Positions 44,683 to 53,315 of a DNA stretch of 64,000 nucleotides are shown in pieces; position 1 is the stretch's first letter, and the number at the start of each line of letters is the position of its first letter. The notes below the pieces were generated by a model. It saw only the letters and a list, made by a program, of their open reading frames with translations, made no database searches and was not told where the DNA came from. Position numbers and translations under genes: made by a program. Source of the DNA: Rheinheimera tangshanensis (GTDB lineage Bacteria; Pseudomonadota; Gammaproteobacteria; Enterobacterales; Alteromonadaceae); NCBI RefSeq assembly GCF_014645135.1, contig NZ_BMLH01000001.1, positions 434,001 to 498,000 on the forward strand. Direction: 5' to 3'.

Positions 44683-45579
44683 TTATAAAAAATCTGTAGC
44701 TTTTTGTTCGTTTTGACCGGGGATTTGTCTGATTTGCCAGTGTGTGCTGGCCCAGTTTAATAATTCACTGGCACAAGCTCCTGTCAGCTCAGTTGGCGGA
44801 GGATGACCTAAAAAACGTAAAACAGCAGTTAGAGTCTCGCTGACAGGCCAATGATCTACCGCCGGAGCATGGTTTTGTTTACTCAGTTTAAAACCGGGCT
44901 CGGCTACCGCCAAAGGCAAATGCAAGTAGGCGGGTGCTGCTTTGCCAAGTAGTTGAAACAGTGCCTGTTGTCGGGTGGTCAGTTCGAGTAAGTCTGCACC
45001 GCGCACTACTTCTGTAATGCCTTGATCCAAATCGTCCACGACCACCACGAGCTGGTAAGCAAATAAGCCATCACGGCGCTTTAAAATATAATCTTCAGCG
45101 GCTAATGCAGTGGGGACCTGCACTTCGCCTGCCAGCAGATCGGTAAAACTTGTGGCCGTGGCCGGTGCTTTTAGGCGCCATGCCAGCGAGTCTCCGCTCA
45201 GGTGTTGATCCCGGCAAAACCCATCATACCCCTGAGGCAAGCTTTGAATACGGGCACGGCTGCAGTTGCAGGCATAGGTAAGTTGCTGTTGTTTTAACAG
45301 ATCCAACACCTGTTGGTAGCGTTCTAGTCTCTGACTTTGCACCCAGACATCGCCATCCCAGAACAGTTGATAACGTTCTAAAGTGCGCAAAATAGCATCA
45401 GCAGCACCGGTTTGCATCCGGGGGGTATCAATATCTTCCATCCGAACCAGCCATTGGCCTTGTTGGGATTTGGCTTGCAGATAGCTGCCCACAGCAGCGA
45501 TGAGGGATCCAAAATGCAAAGGGCCGGATGGCGATGGCGCAAACCGGCCCCTGTAGGCAGGAGGGACAACAGGCATCAT
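44683..45579 (-). CDS. gluQ: glutamyl-Q tRNA(Asp) synthetase
   Basis: A GluRS paralogue without anticodon domain that attaches glutamate to queuosine in tRNA-Asp. It is 298 residues. Seen are the ATP-site RFAPSPSGPLHFGSL, zinc-region CNCSRARI and the LSKQNHAP version of the KMSKS loop. It starts in a TAATG overlap with the dksA stop, the usual gammaproteobacterial dksA-gluQ coupling. pcnB lies about 97 bases downstream. Confidence 0.95.
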   Translation of the reverse strand: MMPVVPPAYRGRFAPSPSGPLHFGSLIAAVGSYLQAKSQQGQWLVRMEDIDTPRMQTGAADAILRTLERYQLFWDGDVWVQSQRLERYQQVLDLLKQQQLTYACNCSRARIQSLPQGYDGFCRDQHLSGDSLAWRLKAPATATSFTDLLAGEVQVPTALAAEDYILKRRDGLFAYQLVVVVDDLDQGITEVVRGADLLELTTRQQALFQLLGKAAPAYLHLPLAVAEPGFKLSKQNHAPAVDHWPVSETLTAVLRFLGHPPPTELTGACASELLNWASTHWQIRQIPGQNEQKATDFL

Positions 45580-46028
45580 TAACCGCCCAGTTGTTTTTCC
45601 TTGATTTCAGCCAGTGTTTTGCAGTCGATACACAGATCGGCCGTAGGACGGGCTTCTAAACGTTTGATACCAATTTCGATACCACAGGTATCGCAGTAAC
45701 CAAAGTCTTCGTCTTCGATTTTCTGCAGAGTTTTTTCAATCTTTTTCAGTAATTTACGTTCGCGATCCCGAGCACGTAATTCCAGACTGAACTCTTCTTC
45801 CTGAGCAGCACGATCCACTGGATCCGGGAAGTTTGCAGCTTCATCGGCCATATGGTTTTTGGTGCGATCCACTTCTTCACGTAACTGTTGACGCCATGCG
45901 TCCAGAATGCGGCGGAAATGGTCCAGCTGTTTTGGGTTCATGTACTCTTCGCCCTGCGCGGCCTGATAAGGCTCTACGCCAGCAAGGGCTAACAGTCCCA
46001 AAGTTTTTACGGTTTTGCCTTCTGGCAT
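45579..46028 (-). CDS. dksA: RNA polymerase-binding transcription factor DksA
   Basis: Binds the RNA polymerase secondary channel and with ppGpp controls rRNA and amino-acid promoters. It is 149 residues. The coiled-coil tip [12 protein letters not shown] and the four-cysteine zinc finger (CDTCG, CIDCK) are intact. ATG 46028 ([11 protein letters not shown]) is chosen with GGAG six bases upstream; longer in-frame starts lack support. It overlaps gluQ by one base. Confidence 0.97.
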   Translation of the reverse strand: MPEGKTVKTLGLLALAGVEPYQAAQGEEYMNPKQLDHFRRILDAWRQQLREEVDRTKNHMADEAANFPDPVDRAAQEEEFSLELRARDRERKLLKKIEKTLQKIEDEDFGYCDTCGIEIGIKRLEARPTADLCIDCKTLAEIKEKQLGG

Positions 46029-46329
46029 GATCATCTCCTGTAAAACAGTGCCAAGCAAAAAGTTGGCGGCTAGTGATAGCAGAAAAATATGACAGCTGCA
46101 ATCACTATTAAAAAAGCCGCGGAAGTATACAGAGCAGAAGTGCCTGCGTCACCTTTTTTCCGACAGGTCAAAAATTTAGCTGATTTCATCAGACCACACT
46201 CTAAACTGCAAAAACACAGCTTGGGAAGTATTGTTCTTTGCTGCATCTGTTAACTTATTCAAAACAGGAGATATTTATTGCTTTAGTTTGTTAAAGTAAT
46301 GCTCTTTTATTTAGGGGCGGGCACTGAGT
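46029..46329. other. divergent intergenic region, dksA / TSUP permease
   Basis: 301 bases between the divergent dksA and TSUP genes. AT-rich, presumed to hold both promoters. I see no RNA gene or repeat. Confidence 0.45.
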
Positions 46330-47139
46330 ATGGCCATCGAATGGGTTATTGCGTATTTGTTGTTGGGCGGCGCTGTGGGTTTTTTTGCCGGATTACTGGG
46401 AGTTGGCGGTGGCGGCATTATGGTGCCTGTGCTGACTGCTTTATTTTTAGCACAGCAATTTCCGGCTGAATTGTCTGTGCATATGGCATTAGCAACTTCT
46501 ATGGCCGCTATTATCGTCACCTCCTTTTCCAGTATGCGTAGTCATCAGCGCCATGGCGCTATTTTATGGCCTGTGGTCTGGAAATTAACGCCAGCCATAC
46601 TCATAGGCACTGTAGCAGCTGCTTATTTGGCTGCTGCTTTATCTTCGTTGGCTTTGGCTATCTTCTTCTGCTGTTTTATGACTTATGTCGCAATACAGAT
46701 GCTGTTGAATATAAAACCTAAAGCTAGCCGTCAATTGCCTGGGGTTGTAGGTTTTAGTGGCGTCGGGTTGGTTATTGGAGCGGTATCAGCCTTAGTGGCT
46801 ATAGGCGGTGGTTCGCTGACTGTGCCTTTTCTCACCTGGTGTAATGTCAAAATTCAACAGGCCATAGCCACTTCTGCTGCTGTGGGTTTACCTATAGCCA
46901 TAAGCGGTACGCTAGGCTATTTTCTGGCTGGGGCTTCCACAGACACGGTATTACCACAATACAGTCTGGGTTATGTCTACTTACCCGCTATGCTGCTTAT
47001 CGCTTCTGTCAGTTACTTTACTGCACCGCTTGGAGCCTCGCTGGCCCATCGTTTGCCTGTAGCTACTTTAAAGAAAGTGTTTGCCGCATTGCTTATCGCG
47101 TTAAGCGCGAAAATGTTACAGAGCGTCCTAAGCAGTTAA
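46330..47139 (+). CDS. TSUP (TauE/SafE) family permease
   Basis: A 269-residue membrane permease with about eight helices, distinct from the one at 39364. The GLLGVGGGGIMVPVL motif near the N-terminus and the repeat AIGGGSLTVPFLTW in the second half are the paired TSUP signatures. The substrate, probably a sulfur-containing anion, cannot be told. pepB follows after 55 bases, probably from its own promoter or by read-through. Confidence 0.88.
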   Translation: MAIEWVIAYLLLGGAVGFFAGLLGVGGGGIMVPVLTALFLAQQFPAELSVHMALATSMAAIIVTSFSSMRSHQRHGAILWPVVWKLTPAILIGTVAAAYLAAALSSLALAIFFCCFMTYVAIQMLLNIKPKASRQLPGVVGFSGVGLVIGAVSALVAIGGGSLTVPFLTWCNVKIQQAIATSAAVGLPIAISGTLGYFLAGASTDTVLPQYSLGYVYLPAMLLIASVSYFTAPLGASLAHRLPVATLKKVFAALLIALSAKMLQSVLSS

Positions 47140-47194
47140 GTGGCTGTGATACACTCGGCCTTATACTTTATCCACGTAATAAGAGATAAAACCT

Positions 47195-48484
47195 ATGTCT
47201 GACCTGATTCAAATTCGTTTAAGCAGCGCTGCTGCGGATGCCAAATGGGGCAAAAATGTAGCGCTGACACCAGACGCTACTGGCTATCAGTTGCATGTTA
47301 AAGCTGCTGATTTACGTGCAGTGCAAAAAGCCGGCCGTCAGCTCGATACCTTAGGTATTCAACAATTCCAGCTGGCAGGTGATGGTTGGACTGTCGATAG
47401 CCAGTGGGCCTTGTATCAGGGCTTTTGTACTGCCAAAAAACTGGGTGCTATAGGCTGGACAGGCACAGACGCTGAACAACAGCAATTACAGCAGTTACAT
47501 CAAAGCTTCAGTTGGGCTAAAGCCATTATCAACCAGACGCCAGAAGATTTATCCCCTGTCACTTTGGCGGAGCAGGCTGCTGCTTTTATTCGTTCTGTAG
47601 CGCCAGAAGGTACTGTATCCACTGAAATTATTGCCGGTTCTGCGTTATTGCAGCAGGGCTGGGTAGGCATTCATGCGGTAGGGCGTGGCAGCGATCGCGA
47701 CCCGGCCATGTTAGTACTGGATTACAACCCAACAGGCAAAGCCGATGCGCCTGTGTTTGCAGCTTTGGTCGGTAAGGGCATCACGTTTGACAGTGGTGGT
47801 TATTCGATTAAAGCCAGCGAAGGCATGGTGACCATGAAGTGCGATATGGGTGGTGCAGCTACTGTCACTGCTGCATTAGCTTTGGCGATTTTGCAGGGCT
47901 TAAACAAAAGAGTACAGCTGATTTTATGCTGTGCAGAAAACCTGATCTCAGGTGGCGCCTTTAAATTGGGCGATATCCTGACTTATAAAAATGGCGTCAC
48001 TGTCGAAATCGTCAATACCGATGCTGAAGGCCGTTTGGTATTGGCGGATGGTTTACAAAAAGCTGCAGAAGCAACGCCAGAACTTATTATTGATGCTGCG
48101 ACTTTAACAGGTGCAGCGGTGAACGCCTTAGGCACCGAATACAATGCAGTTTTTGCCTTGGATAAGGCCCTGGCACAACGGGTGTTAAGTTATGCCGAAC
48201 AAGTGCAGGAAGCTGCCTGGCAATTACCGCTGGAAAAATGGCATCAGGGCCAATGTCCTTCACCTTATGCTGATACGGCCAATAGCCGTCCTGTCAAAGG
48301 TGGCGGTGCCGGTGGCGCCAGCAATGCGGCAGGTTTTTTAAGTCGTTTTGTGCCGAACGACGGCAAAGGTTGGGTGCATTTAGATTTAGCGGCAGCTTTT
48401 CATAATTCAGCCAATGGCTTTTGGGCCGCAGGTGCAACAGGTATGGGTATTCGTTTAGTGGCTCAAACCCTGACACAGGAATAA
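47195..48484 (+). CDS. pepB: aminopeptidase B (peptidase M17)
   Basis: A cytosolic metallopeptidase of 429 residues. PepB-type M17 enzymes remove N-terminal residues and take part in peptide turnover. Signature NTDAEGRLVLADGL and metal/active-site parts VGKGITFDSGGYSIK and MKCDMGGAATV are intact. Length and sequence follow E. coli PepB (427 residues) rather than the longer PepA. The terminator hairpin behind it overlaps the start of hrpB. Confidence 0.93.
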   Translation: MSDLIQIRLSSAAADAKWGKNVALTPDATGYQLHVKAADLRAVQKAGRQLDTLGIQQFQLAGDGWTVDSQWALYQGFCTAKKLGAIGWTGTDAEQQQLQQLHQSFSWAKAIINQTPEDLSPVTLAEQAAAFIRSVAPEGTVSTEIIAGSALLQQGWVGIHAVGRGSDRDPAMLVLDYNPTGKADAPVFAALVGKGITFDSGGYSIKASEGMVTMKCDMGGAATVTAALALAILQGLNKRVQLILCCAENLISGGAFKLGDILTYKNGVTVEIVNTDAEGRLVLADGLQKAAEATPELIIDAATLTGAAVNALGTEYNAVFALDKALAQRVLSYAEQVQEAAWQLPLEKWHQGQCPSPYADTANSRPVKGGGAGGASNAAGFLSRFVPNDGKGWVHLDLAAAFHNSANGFWAAGATGMGIRLVAQTLTQE

Positions 48485-48553
48485 TTATTGGCTAATTGCT
48501 GTTTAAGGCAGCAATTGGCAGAAACATTGATGTTTCTGACTTCGGTTCAATGG

Positions 48554-48588
48554 AAAAAGCAGCTAAGATAAGGCTGCTTTTTGTTTTT
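48554..48588 (+). terminator. pepB terminator hairpin overlapping the hrpB start
   Basis: AAAAAGCAGC (48554-48563), loop TAAGATAAG, GCTGCTTTTT (48573-48582), then GTTTTT. It looks like a normal intrinsic terminator, but its loop and right arm contain the AAGG ribosome site and the TTG start (48581) of hrpB. Confidence 0.65.
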
Positions 48589-51040
48589 AGCGAGACTTGA
48601 TTTGTTACCTGTTGCACAGATTTGCCCACAGCTGGTTCAGAGTCTGAAACAGCACAACAAAGTGATTTTATCTGCGCCGCCCGGTGCAGGTAAATCAACC
48701 TACCTGCCGCTGTTTTTACTGAACCATGCCGATTTTGCTGGAAAAACTATTCTGCTGTTAGAACCCAGGCGACTTGCTGCTAAAAGCATTGCCAGTTATC
48801 TGGCCAGTCAGTTAAATGAAGCTGTGGGGCAGCAGGTTGGGTATCAAATTCGCCATGAAAAAAGTTACAGTAAAAATACCCGCTTATTAATAGTCACAGA
48901 AGGTGTGTTGATCCGAAAGATTCAGCAGGATCCACAACTTACAGGCATAGACCTGATTATCTTTGATGAATTTCATGAGCGTTCCGTACAAGCCGATTTA
49001 GCTTTGGCGTTGGTGCTGGAAGTTCAGCAACTCAATAGCGATTTGCAATTGTTGATCATGTCGGCGACTTTAGATCAGCACAAACTAGCACTAGCCTTAG
49101 ACGCACCTGTGCTGAGCAGCGAAGGCCGAAGTTATCCGGTGGAGATTCTTTATCAAGCGCTTACAGCCGAACCAATCTGGTTACAAAGTGCCAGATTAAG
49201 CCTGCAAGCCAGCCTTAAACATCAGGGTAGTATCCTTACTTTTTTACCAGGCCAACGTGATATTAATCAGGCCAGAGATTGGTTGCTGGAACACAACAAA
49301 GACAGTCGGTTAGATATTTATGCATTATCTGGTGCTTTAACTTTGGCCGAGCAGCAACAGGCTATAGCACCGAGCCCACAAGGGCTGCGCAAACTGGTAC
49401 TGACCACCAATATTGCTGAAACCAGCTTGACCATCGAAGGTATTGAAGTGGTGGTGGATTCAGGTTTGTGTCGTCAGGCGGTGTATCACCCCAAACATGG
49501 CTTAACCCGTCTTGAAACTGTAGCCATCAGTCAGGCCGCAGCGGTGCAAAGAGCTGGACGGGCTGGTCGTTTATCTGCTGGTATTTGTTATCGGCTTGAC
49601 AGCGCTGAGCTGTGGCAACGCCGTGCCGCTTTTACCCCTGCGGCTGTATTGCAATCCGATTTAACCGCATTACTTTTGGACATTTCAGCCTGGGGCTGCT
49701 CAGCAGATCAATTATTCTGGCTGGATCAACCGCCTCAAGCCAATCTAAAGTCAGCCGCCTGGGTGTTGTTGCAACTTAAAGCCATCAATGACAAAGGCCA
49801 GATCACTGAATTTGGCCGACAGCTGTTAGCTACAGGTACTGAGCCACGACTAGCCGCTTTAGTGCTGCATGGCAAAGAGCTGGAGCAACAAGGTGAGCAA
49901 GGCGCTGCCTGGCTTGCAGTGGTGCTGGCCACTCTGCTGGAAAACCCAAACCGCAGCCGTGAACAGGATATAGACCAGGTGTTGCAGCAGCCTTTGTATG
50001 GCGCTCTCTTGCTGCAGGCAAAACAACTGGCACAACAGAATCAGATCCAGGTGAGCAACTATTTACCTCAGCATCTAACGGCTGCTTTATTAAGCCGTGC
50101 TTTTCCTGACCGTATTGCGTTGCAAAGAGGCAAGGGTTATCTGCTGACCAACAGCGCAGGTGCATTATTATTTCCTGATAGTCCCTTAGTTGGAGCTGAA
50201 GTGCTGGTGATCTGTGATTTGTATTTTGGTCAAAGTACACAAGTCAGTCTGGCCGCTCGCTGGACTATGGCGGAGCTGATGCAAGAGTGGCGGGCTGATT
50301 TACAGCAGCAGTCCTATGTCGGCTTTGACGCGCAGCAAGGCCGTTTTATTGCAGAGCAGCGTTTAATGCTGGGCTGTTGTGTGCTGGAACGTAAACCGCT
50401 GAATACAAAACTGACAGAGACAGAGCAGCAGCAAGCCTGGTTAGATTGGTTAAAGCAGCAAGGCTTGCAGGCGTTGCCATGGACTGAACAGGCATTGCAA
50501 TTAAGGCACAGGCTGCAATTGATGCAGCGACTGATGCCGGAACATCAGTTAGCCAAAGTCGATGACGAAGCCTTGTGGGCAGATGCAGAGGTCTGGTTAG
50601 CTCCGGCCTTAGGCAGGTTTACAAAACTGAATGATTTGAATAAGTTAGACCTTTACACTTTATTGTGGCAACGTCTTAGTTACAAAGAGCAGCAACTGCT
50701 TACCAGCTGTATGCCAGACAGTTGGCGTTCAGCTGTAGGATCTATGATCCCTGTTCACTACAGCGATGAGGGAGAAGCTATTTTGTCTGTTCGAATTCAG
50801 GAAATGTTTGGTCAGCTTGAGACTCCTGCTGTGGCAAACGGGCGTTTAGCCATGAAAATTCATTTATTGTCGCCAGCGCGTCGCCCTTTACAGGTAACTC
50901 AGGATTTGGCCAGTTTCTGGGCCACTAGTTATGCTGAAGTGAAAAAGGAAATGAAGGGCCGTTACCCAAAACATTATTGGCCCGACAACCCAGCACAGGC
51001 TATGCCGACCAATAAAACTAAAAAAGCTATGCAAAAATGA
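48581..51040 (+). CDS. hrpB: ATP-dependent RNA helicase HrpB
   Basis: A DEAH-box helicase of 819 residues. Walker A APPGAGKST, the DEFH box in FDEFHERSVQ, SAT motif MSATLDQH and the motif VI QRAGRAGR are present. The start is TTG 48581 with TAAGG seven bases upstream; a TTG 21 bases later is the alternative, and no ATG lies near. The role of HrpB in RNA metabolism is not well defined. It ends in ATGA overlap with mrcB, the standard gammaproteobacterial pair. Confidence 0.93.
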   Translation: MFLARLDLLPVAQICPQLVQSLKQHNKVILSAPPGAGKSTYLPLFLLNHADFAGKTILLLEPRRLAAKSIASYLASQLNEAVGQQVGYQIRHEKSYSKNTRLLIVTEGVLIRKIQQDPQLTGIDLIIFDEFHERSVQADLALALVLEVQQLNSDLQLLIMSATLDQHKLALALDAPVLSSEGRSYPVEILYQALTAEPIWLQSARLSLQASLKHQGSILTFLPGQRDINQARDWLLEHNKDSRLDIYALSGALTLAEQQQAIAPSPQGLRKLVLTTNIAETSLTIEGIEVVVDSGLCRQAVYHPKHGLTRLETVAISQAAAVQRAGRAGRLSAGICYRLDSAELWQRRAAFTPAAVLQSDLTALLLDISAWGCSADQLFWLDQPPQANLKSAAWVLLQLKAINDKGQITEFGRQLLATGTEPRLAALVLHGKELEQQGEQGAAWLAVVLATLLENPNRSREQDIDQVLQQPLYGALLLQAKQLAQQNQIQVSNYLPQHLTAALLSRAFPDRIALQRGKGYLLTNSAGALLFPDSPLVGAEVLVICDLYFGQSTQVSLAARWTMAELMQEWRADLQQQSYVGFDAQQGRFIAEQRLMLGCCVLERKPLNTKLTETEQQQAWLDWLKQQGLQALPWTEQALQLRHRLQLMQRLMPEHQLAKVDDEALWADAEVWLAPALGRFTKLNDLNKLDLYTLLWQRLSYKEQQLLTSCMPDSWRSAVGSMIPVHYSDEGEAILSVRIQEMFGQLETPAVANGRLAMKIHLLSPARRPLQVTQDLASFWATSYAEVKKEMKGRYPKHYWPDNPAQAMPTNKTKKAMQK

Positions 51041-53298
51041 CACAAAAACAAAGCCGTACATCAAGAAAAAAACCATCAGCCAAAAATGCCAAACGCCCGC
51101 AATTTGCCAGACAAATGTTGTGGCTGGCGCTGAAAATTGGCCTGGTATTGCTGCTGACCTTATTTATTTATCTGATTTATCTGGATAGCAAAATTACCAC
51201 CTTGTTCTCCAGTCATAAATGGCAATTTCCAGCTCAGGTTTATGCCCGCAGTCTGGAATTAATACCAGGTAAAAGTCTGACGCAAAAACAACTGGTCAGC
51301 GAGCTGGAACTGCTGCAATACAGGGCTGTGGATAAAATTAATGGTCCTGGTCAATACAGTCAGAGTGGGACTAAAGTGACTGTGTTTCGCCGCGCCTTTC
51401 AGTTTGCCGATGGTTATGATCAGGAAGAAGTCTTTACTGTGTCCTTTGCCGGTCAAAGGGTGCACAACATTTATGATCATCAGCTGAAAAAGTCGGTACA
51501 AAAATCCCGGATTGAACCTCAGCTGGTGCAGCATTTAGTCTCTTCAGAACAGGAAGACAGGGAGATGGTGACTCTGGCAGATATGCCGGAGCATATTAAA
51601 CAGGCTTTGCTGACCATTGAAGATCGGGATTTCTATCAGCATCACGGTGTTTCTGTCTGGTCTGTTGTTCGTGCATTTTGGGCCAATTTAATGGCTGGAC
51701 GTACAGTACAGGGCGGCTCAACCTTAACCCAGCAGTTAGCAAAAAACATGTATCTAACGGCGGATAAAACCATGATCCGCAAGGTGAACGAAGCACTGAT
51801 TGCGTTAATTCTGGATTATCGTTACAGCAAGGATCAGATCCTTGAAGCTTATTTGAACGAAATTTTTATCGGCCAGTTCCACAGCAATGCTGTTCACGGT
51901 TTTGCGCTCGGTAGTAAGTTCTATTTCGGTAAACCTCTGGATGAGTTGTTGCCCGAAGAATATGCGTTGCTGGTGGCGATAGTCAAAGGTCCTTCTTATT
52001 ACGATCCACGGCGTTTTGGCGCACGAGCTAAAGATCGCCGTGACCTGGTGCTGAAAATGCTTCACGCTGAAGAGTTGTTATCTGATGCTGATTATCAGCG
52101 CGCTGTTAGCAAACCGCTTGCTGTGATCCCTTTGGGACATCATTTGAAAGGCCGTTCGCCGTCTTATCTGGACGCTGTTAAACGTGAGCTGAAAAATTTA
52201 GTCACAGATCCAGCAGTGATTGCAGAAGGGATGAAGATATTTACCTACATGGATCCGCAGGCTCAATTGGCGGCCGAGCAGGTTGTGAAACAACGTCTTT
52301 CAGAATTAGATAGCCAACTGGAAGCTGCTATGGTGGTGACGGATTATCAGGCGGGGTCGTACAAAGCTATAGTAGGAGGCAAGGCCGTGCATTTTGCCGG
52401 ATATAACAGAGCCTTAGATGCCCGTCGTCAGATTGGCAGTATAGTAAAACCTGTGTTGTATCTGCAGGCTCTGAGCAGGCCGGAGCAATTTAGTCTGGCG
52501 ACTATGCTCGATGACAGCCCTATTCATCTGAAGGGCAGCCAGGGCGGCTGGAGTCCACAGAACTTTGATAAAAAATTCCGTGGTCAGGTCACTTTAATCC
52601 AGGCCTTATCCGAATCACTCAATGTGCCAACAGTGCGTTTAGGTCTAAAACTGGGTTTACCTGCTTTGCGGGACGGTTTCAGCAAACTGGGGCTTGAACG
52701 TGAACTAAAAATGCAGCCTTCGGCTTTTTTAGGGGCTGTAGAACTGACTCCTGCTGAAGTTGCTCAGCTTTATCAGGTGATTGCCAATAAAGGCCGTTAT
52801 ATAAAATTGGCGAGCATAGAGTCTATAACTAAAACAGATGGAACTATGCTGTATCAGCGCAGAAACATTGTGCAACAAAGAGTTACAGAAGAAGCTGATT
52901 ATCTGTTGCAATATGCGATGCAACAAAGCACACGCAGTGGTACATCAAAAATACTAGCGAATCAGTTTGCTGGTATTCGTTTTGCCGGAAAAACCGGAAC
53001 CTCCAGCGATCACAAAGACAGCTGGTTTACCGGTTTTGAACATGAATTGTCCGTCACGGTCTGGTTAGGCCGGGATGACAATAAATCTATAGGTTTAACC
53101 GGGGGATCAGGTGCTTTAACTTTGTTCAGTCAGTATTTCAGAACTGTACCACCGAACTCTTTGTTCAGAGCTATACCACCTGATGTTACCTTAGGACGTT
53201 TTTCAGTAACAACGGGCAGACCCGTGGCAGATGATTGTGACGGAAGCATGTTGTTACCTAAAGTTGTCAGTGCGACACTCATTACAGAGTGCGAATAA
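51037..53298 (+). CDS. mrcB: penicillin-binding protein 1B
   Basis: Bifunctional peptidoglycan synthase, 753 residues, anchored by one N-terminal helix (about 27-48). It has a UB2H region, then the glycosyltransferase domain (catalytic E in IEDRDFYQHHG, QGGSTLTQQLAKN) and transpeptidase domain (SxxK in GSIVKPVLYL, SLN in SESLNVPTVR, KTGTSSDHKDSWF). It starts 4 bases inside the hrpB end. The CadC-like gene follows only 17 bases downstream and might be read from the same transcript. Confidence 0.96.
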   Translation: MTQKQSRTSRKKPSAKNAKRPQFARQMLWLALKIGLVLLLTLFIYLIYLDSKITTLFSSHKWQFPAQVYARSLELIPGKSLTQKQLVSELELLQYRAVDKINGPGQYSQSGTKVTVFRRAFQFADGYDQEEVFTVSFAGQRVHNIYDHQLKKSVQKSRIEPQLVQHLVSSEQEDREMVTLADMPEHIKQALLTIEDRDFYQHHGVSVWSVVRAFWANLMAGRTVQGGSTLTQQLAKNMYLTADKTMIRKVNEALIALILDYRYSKDQILEAYLNEIFIGQFHSNAVHGFALGSKFYFGKPLDELLPEEYALLVAIVKGPSYYDPRRFGARAKDRRDLVLKMLHAEELLSDADYQRAVSKPLAVIPLGHHLKGRSPSYLDAVKRELKNLVTDPAVIAEGMKIFTYMDPQAQLAAEQVVKQRLSELDSQLEAAMVVTDYQAGSYKAIVGGKAVHFAGYNRALDARRQIGSIVKPVLYLQALSRPEQFSLATMLDDSPIHLKGSQGGWSPQNFDKKFRGQVTLIQALSESLNVPTVRLGLKLGLPALRDGFSKLGLERELKMQPSAFLGAVELTPAEVAQLYQVIANKGRYIKLASIESITKTDGTMLYQRRNIVQQRVTEEADYLLQYAMQQSTRSGTSKILANQFAGIRFAGKTGTSSDHKDSWFTGFEHELSVTVWLGRDDNKSIGLTGGSGALTLFSQYFRTVPPNSLFRAIPPDVTLGRFSVTTGRPVADDCDGSMLLPKVVSATLITECE

Positions 53299-53315
53299 AC
53301 GGGAATTATTGACTT

